This document shows, one piece after another, positions 61,516 through 64,000 of a DNA stretch of 64,000 bases (position 1 is the first letter of the stretch; every line of letters starts with the position of its first letter). The notes beneath the pieces are model-generated. The model was given only the letters and a program-made list of their open reading frames with translations, was not told where the DNA came from and did no database searches. Made by a program: the position numbers and the translations under genes. Origin of the DNA: Chitinophaga parva (GTDB lineage Bacteria; Bacteroidota; Bacteroidia; Chitinophagales; Chitinophagaceae); NCBI RefSeq assembly GCF_003071345.1, contig NZ_QCYK01000003.1, forward strand, positions 682,001 to 746,000. Direction: 5' to 3'.

Positions 61516-63267
61516 TTATAAATTTTCCTGGTGTTTCCATAATTCCTGGAAAATGGGACCGTGGGCGCGCAGGTATTCAAAACTGCCTTCCTCCACGATA
61601 CGGCCCTGGCGCAGTACATACACATAATCAAAGAGCCGCAGCAGGTGCAGGCGATGCAGGGAGGAGATCACCGCTTTATCTGCAAAGGCACGGAACAGGT
61701 CTTCATAGATCAGCATTTCCGTTTTGGGATCCACGCTGCTCGTAGGTTCATCCAGCAGTACCAGCTGGCTGTCGCGCGCAGCCAGGATGCCCAGGGCCAG
61801 TGCCAGGCGTTGTTTCTGGCCGCCGCTCAGGTTCACTCCCTTCTCCCGGATGTCTGATTGCATACCCATGGGAAGCTGCGCCACCACTTCGGCAAAGTGC
61901 GCCCGCCGGGTCACTTCCTGCACCGCTGCATCCGGGAAAGGCAGCCCCAGCGTGATGTTGTACGCAATGGTGTTTTCAAAGATCTCCGGTTCCTGTGGAA
62001 AGAGCGTCACCGATTCATTTACCGTATCCAGCAGCATGGGCTGCCCGTCTACGTATAGGCTTGCCCGTTCGGGGGTATACAGCCCGCGCAGCAGGGAGAG
62101 AAGCGTACTTTTACCACTGCCGCTTTCACCAATAAACGCAATACGTTGTCCCCGGCGGATGTCCAGGTGGATATGTTGCAGGCTTTGAGGCCGCTCCATG
62201 TCTTTGGCGTGATGGGAGAATTGCAGGTCTTCCACGCGGATGTGCTGCCAGCGGGCCGGCAGGGCAGGGGCTTCATCCGGCCGGTGCTGTGCGGCATAGG
62301 CCTCGCTGATCAGGGACGCCGTTTCAATGGCGGTATTGTATTGCACGATCTCCGTGTACTGCCAGGTAATATCCTGGAACACGCTCGTAAAATTATTGAC
62401 AAACCCCAGCAGTGTTACCAGCCCGGCCACATTGAACAGGGTGCCTGGCGTCCAGTGCTGGTACACGTAGCCAAACGTGATCACGCAATAGATCAGGCCA
62501 ATGGTATTATCGGCCGTAAACCACTTCCATTCATTGATGCGGGCCGAGCGCGAAAACGGGCGCAGGATGGCATGCACCTTAGCCATCAAACCCTTTTCCA
62601 CGCTGCTTTCCAGCCGGAGCGTGATCACGGTCATAATATTGGACAGGGTATCAAACAAAGTGGCCGATACGGTGTGCTCTCTTTCATTCACTTCCTCCTC
62701 CGCCTTGATAAAAGGCTTGTCAAACCGGATCACCACCAGGATCACGCCCAGGCCCATCAGGATGCCAATGGTACCATACAATGGAGAGAAATACAGCATG
62801 GCGATCACGGAGAACAGGAACTTGGCCAGCGCATGCAGGTACATAAACCCCCGGTCAAAGAACTGGCGCAGCGACTCATACGCCTTGCGCACCCGGTTAA
62901 TGGTAGCCCCGCTGTGATTATCCTGGTGCCACTTCACCGGCAGGTGCAGTACCTGGTGATACCGCTCCTGCAGGAAATTCCGGCTCAGGTTAAACGCCAG
63001 GTGCCTTTCCATAATGCGCGCAGGCCCGTGAAAGGCCCACACCGCCAGCCGGAAGAAGAGGTACAATCCCACATAGATCAGCGTATACCTTAAAATATGT
63101 TGTGTGTCATGCTGCAGCTTTCCTACCAGCCACCCTAAAATGATCGGGTTAGCCGCGTCGCAGGCGTTGGAACAAATGAAAAGGAAGTAGGTGAATACGT
63201 ACCGCTTCCGCTCATTGCGCGCATATTTCCAGGCGGTGCGCAGGAGGTTGATATATGGGTTTTTCAT
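61516..63267 (-). CDS. ABC exporter, fused permease-ATPase
   Basis: 583 residues. The six-helix membrane domain (about 15-320) precedes an ATPase domain with Walker A GESGSGKST, FPQEPEIFENT (Q-loop), signature NLSGGQKQRL and Walker B LVLLDEPTSSVD; here the catalytic Glu is intact. It resembles lipid/drug exporters of the MsbA/MdlB type. It lies between folP and cdaA on the same strand. The substrate is unknown. Confidence 0.9.
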   Translation of the reverse strand: MKNPYINLLRTAWKYARNERKRYVFTYFLFICSNACDAANPIILGWLVGKLQHDTQHILRYTLIYVGLYLFFRLAVWAFHGPARIMERHLAFNLSRNFLQERYHQVLHLPVKWHQDNHSGATINRVRKAYESLRQFFDRGFMYLHALAKFLFSVIAMLYFSPLYGTIGILMGLGVILVVIRFDKPFIKAEEEVNEREHTVSATLFDTLSNIMTVITLRLESSVEKGLMAKVHAILRPFSRSARINEWKWFTADNTIGLIYCVITFGYVYQHWTPGTLFNVAGLVTLLGFVNNFTSVFQDITWQYTEIVQYNTAIETASLISEAYAAQHRPDEAPALPARWQHIRVEDLQFSHHAKDMERPQSLQHIHLDIRRGQRIAFIGESGSGKSTLLSLLRGLYTPERASLYVDGQPMLLDTVNESVTLFPQEPEIFENTIAYNITLGLPFPDAAVQEVTRRAHFAEVVAQLPMGMQSDIREKGVNLSGGQKQRLALALGILAARDSQLVLLDEPTSSVDPKTEMLIYEDLFRAFADKAVISSLHRLHLLRLFDYVYVLRQGRIVEEGSFEYLRAHGPIFQELWKHQENL

Positions 63268-63286
63268 GTTAAAGCTGTCTTGGGCC

Positions 63287-63385
63287 CCAGGTCCCGTGTC
63301 AGGTCTCTTTATTACATATTGGCGTTACCATGATGTTTGGCTACCCGTTAAACGGTACATCGGACATAAGACCTGGAACCTAAGG
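63287..63385. repeat. Degenerate inverted heptamer element next to folP stop
   Basis: One arm (63287-63306) reads CCAGGTCCCGTGTCAGGTCT; the other, on the minus strand from 63385, reads GCCTTAG-GTTCCAG-GTCTTAT-GTCCGAT in 7-bp steps. CCAGGTC (63287-63293) and GACCTGG (63370-63376) are complementary. The folP stop codon TAG (63380-63382) lies inside the first heptamer. The layout repeats that at 20832-20985. Confidence 0.55.
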
Positions 63386-64000
63386 CATCTCCTTCATCAG
63401 CCCCACCAGCTTCACCGCCTCCATGGCGGCGGATACATCGTGTACACGCAGCAGGTGTGCGCCCCGTTCCAGGGCCAGGGTATTGAGTACGGTGGTGCCG
63501 TTGAGTGCTTCCTGGGGTGTGCTGCCCAGTACTTTGTAGATCATGGATTTGCGGGAAACGCCCACCAGCAGCGGGACTTCCAGGATATGAAATGCTTCCA
63601 GGTGTTTGAGCAGGGTATAGTTGTGGGCAATGGTTTTGCCAAAGCCAAAGCCAGGGTCAATGATCACATCGTCAATGCCGGCGGCCTTGCAGGCAGCTAT
63701 CTTTTGTACAAAGTAGTCCAGCACTTCTTTTACCACGTCCCCGTATTGCGGGTTATGCTGCATGGTGTCCGGCGTGCCCTGCATGTGCATAGCCATGTAC
63801 GGCACTTTAAGGGCGCCCACGGTGGACAACATAGCGGCATCCAGGTCGCCGGCGCTGATGTCGTTGATAATGGCCGCACCGGCTTCCACGCAAGCGGCGG
63901 CCACGCTGGCATAAAAAGTATCGATGGAAATGATGGCATCAGGGTGGGCCTGCAAAATGGCCCTGATGGCGGGCAGCAGGCGTTCCACTTCTTCGGGGGC
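63380..64000 (-). CDS. folP: Dihydropteroate synthase (N-terminus beyond window)
   Basis: Partial: 206 residues of the C-terminal part; the start lies beyond position 64000. TIM-barrel DHPS signatures are present: ISIDTFYASVA, INDISAGDLD, VIIDPGFGFGKTIAHNYTLL, VGVSRKSMIYKVLG and the terminal LRVHDV. It joins p-aminobenzoate to dihydropterin pyrophosphate in folate synthesis. It is the upstream member of a folP - ABC exporter - cdaA series on the minus strand. Confidence 0.95.
   Translation of the reverse strand, partial: APEEVERLLPAIRAILQAHPDAIISIDTFYASVAAACVEAGAAIINDISAGDLDAAMLSTVGALKVPYMAMHMQGTPDTMQHNPQYGDVVKEVLDYFVQKIAACKAAGIDDVIIDPGFGFGKTIAHNYTLLKHLEAFHILEVPLLVGVSRKSMIYKVLGSTPQEALNGTTVLNTLALERGAHLLRVHDVSAAMEAVKLVGLMKEMP

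Overview
This 64 kb window looks like a chromosomal segment of a Bacteroidota bacterium, most likely of the Chitinophagaceae. The evidence is the gene content (TonB-dependent receptor, DUF4142 lipoprotein, PUR/DUF3276 protein, PIG-L deacetylase beside a sodium:solute symporter, two NDH-2 enzymes, CdaA next to FolP), Bacteroidota-type promoters (TTTG, about 20 bp, TAnnTTTG), few Shine-Dalgarno sequences and a moderately high GC content. I see no rRNA, tRNA, CRISPR array, insertion sequence or prophage.

Layout. 0.1-3.2 kb: TldD/TldE peptidase pair. 3.5-12.7 kb: NDH-2, an HxlR regulator divergent from a zinc alcohol dehydrogenase, a sorbosone-dehydrogenase-like protein with a c-type cytochrome, NIPSNAP protein, TonB-dependent receptor and a second NDH-2. 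12.8-14.6 kb: MarR regulator and MFS exporter. 14.8-19.1 kb: a 1456-residue SF1 helicase with a C-terminal nuclease-like domain. 19.2-24.3 kb: GNAT, PurC, a DnaQ/GIY-YIG fusion, YceI, OsmC and DUF4142. 24.8-30.5 kb: hybrid histidine kinase, terpene synthase and IPP isomerase, TetR regulator and nitroreductase. 30.9-43.4 kb: glycosyltransferase, ABC exporter, PUR protein, Pgi, TspO-like protein, PrfB, PruA, peroxiredoxin, PyrB and PyrR. 43.6-48.6 kb: PIG-L deacetylase, two tiny membrane proteins, SSS transporter and a small PH-like membrane protein. 48.6-52.4 kb: a three-gene signalling operon and two unrecognised proteins. 52.6-64 kb: XerD, pyruvate carboxylase, Ndk, NrnA, FKBP isomerase, CdaA, a second ABC exporter and the 3' part of folP.

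Most of the window is housekeeping. Five things stand out. (1) The 900 bp between xerD and pyruvate carboxylase holds two unrelated tandem arrays. One has 18 heptamers in front of xerD. The other has 34 units of 17/14 bp that run without interruption into the ATG of pyruvate carboxylase. (2) Heptamers of the same type form inverted elements at two other loci, each starting at a gene's stop codon. (3) prfB carries the classic +1 frameshift site but with UAA in place of UGA. (4) The large helicase-nuclease resembles single-gene antiviral proteins. (5) Several regulator genes have clear palindromic operator candidates (TetR/nitroreductase, MarR/MFS, HxlR/alcohol dehydrogenase).

All functions are inferred from sequence motifs and knowledge of the families; no database search was run. 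Promoters, operators and RNA structures were read by eye.
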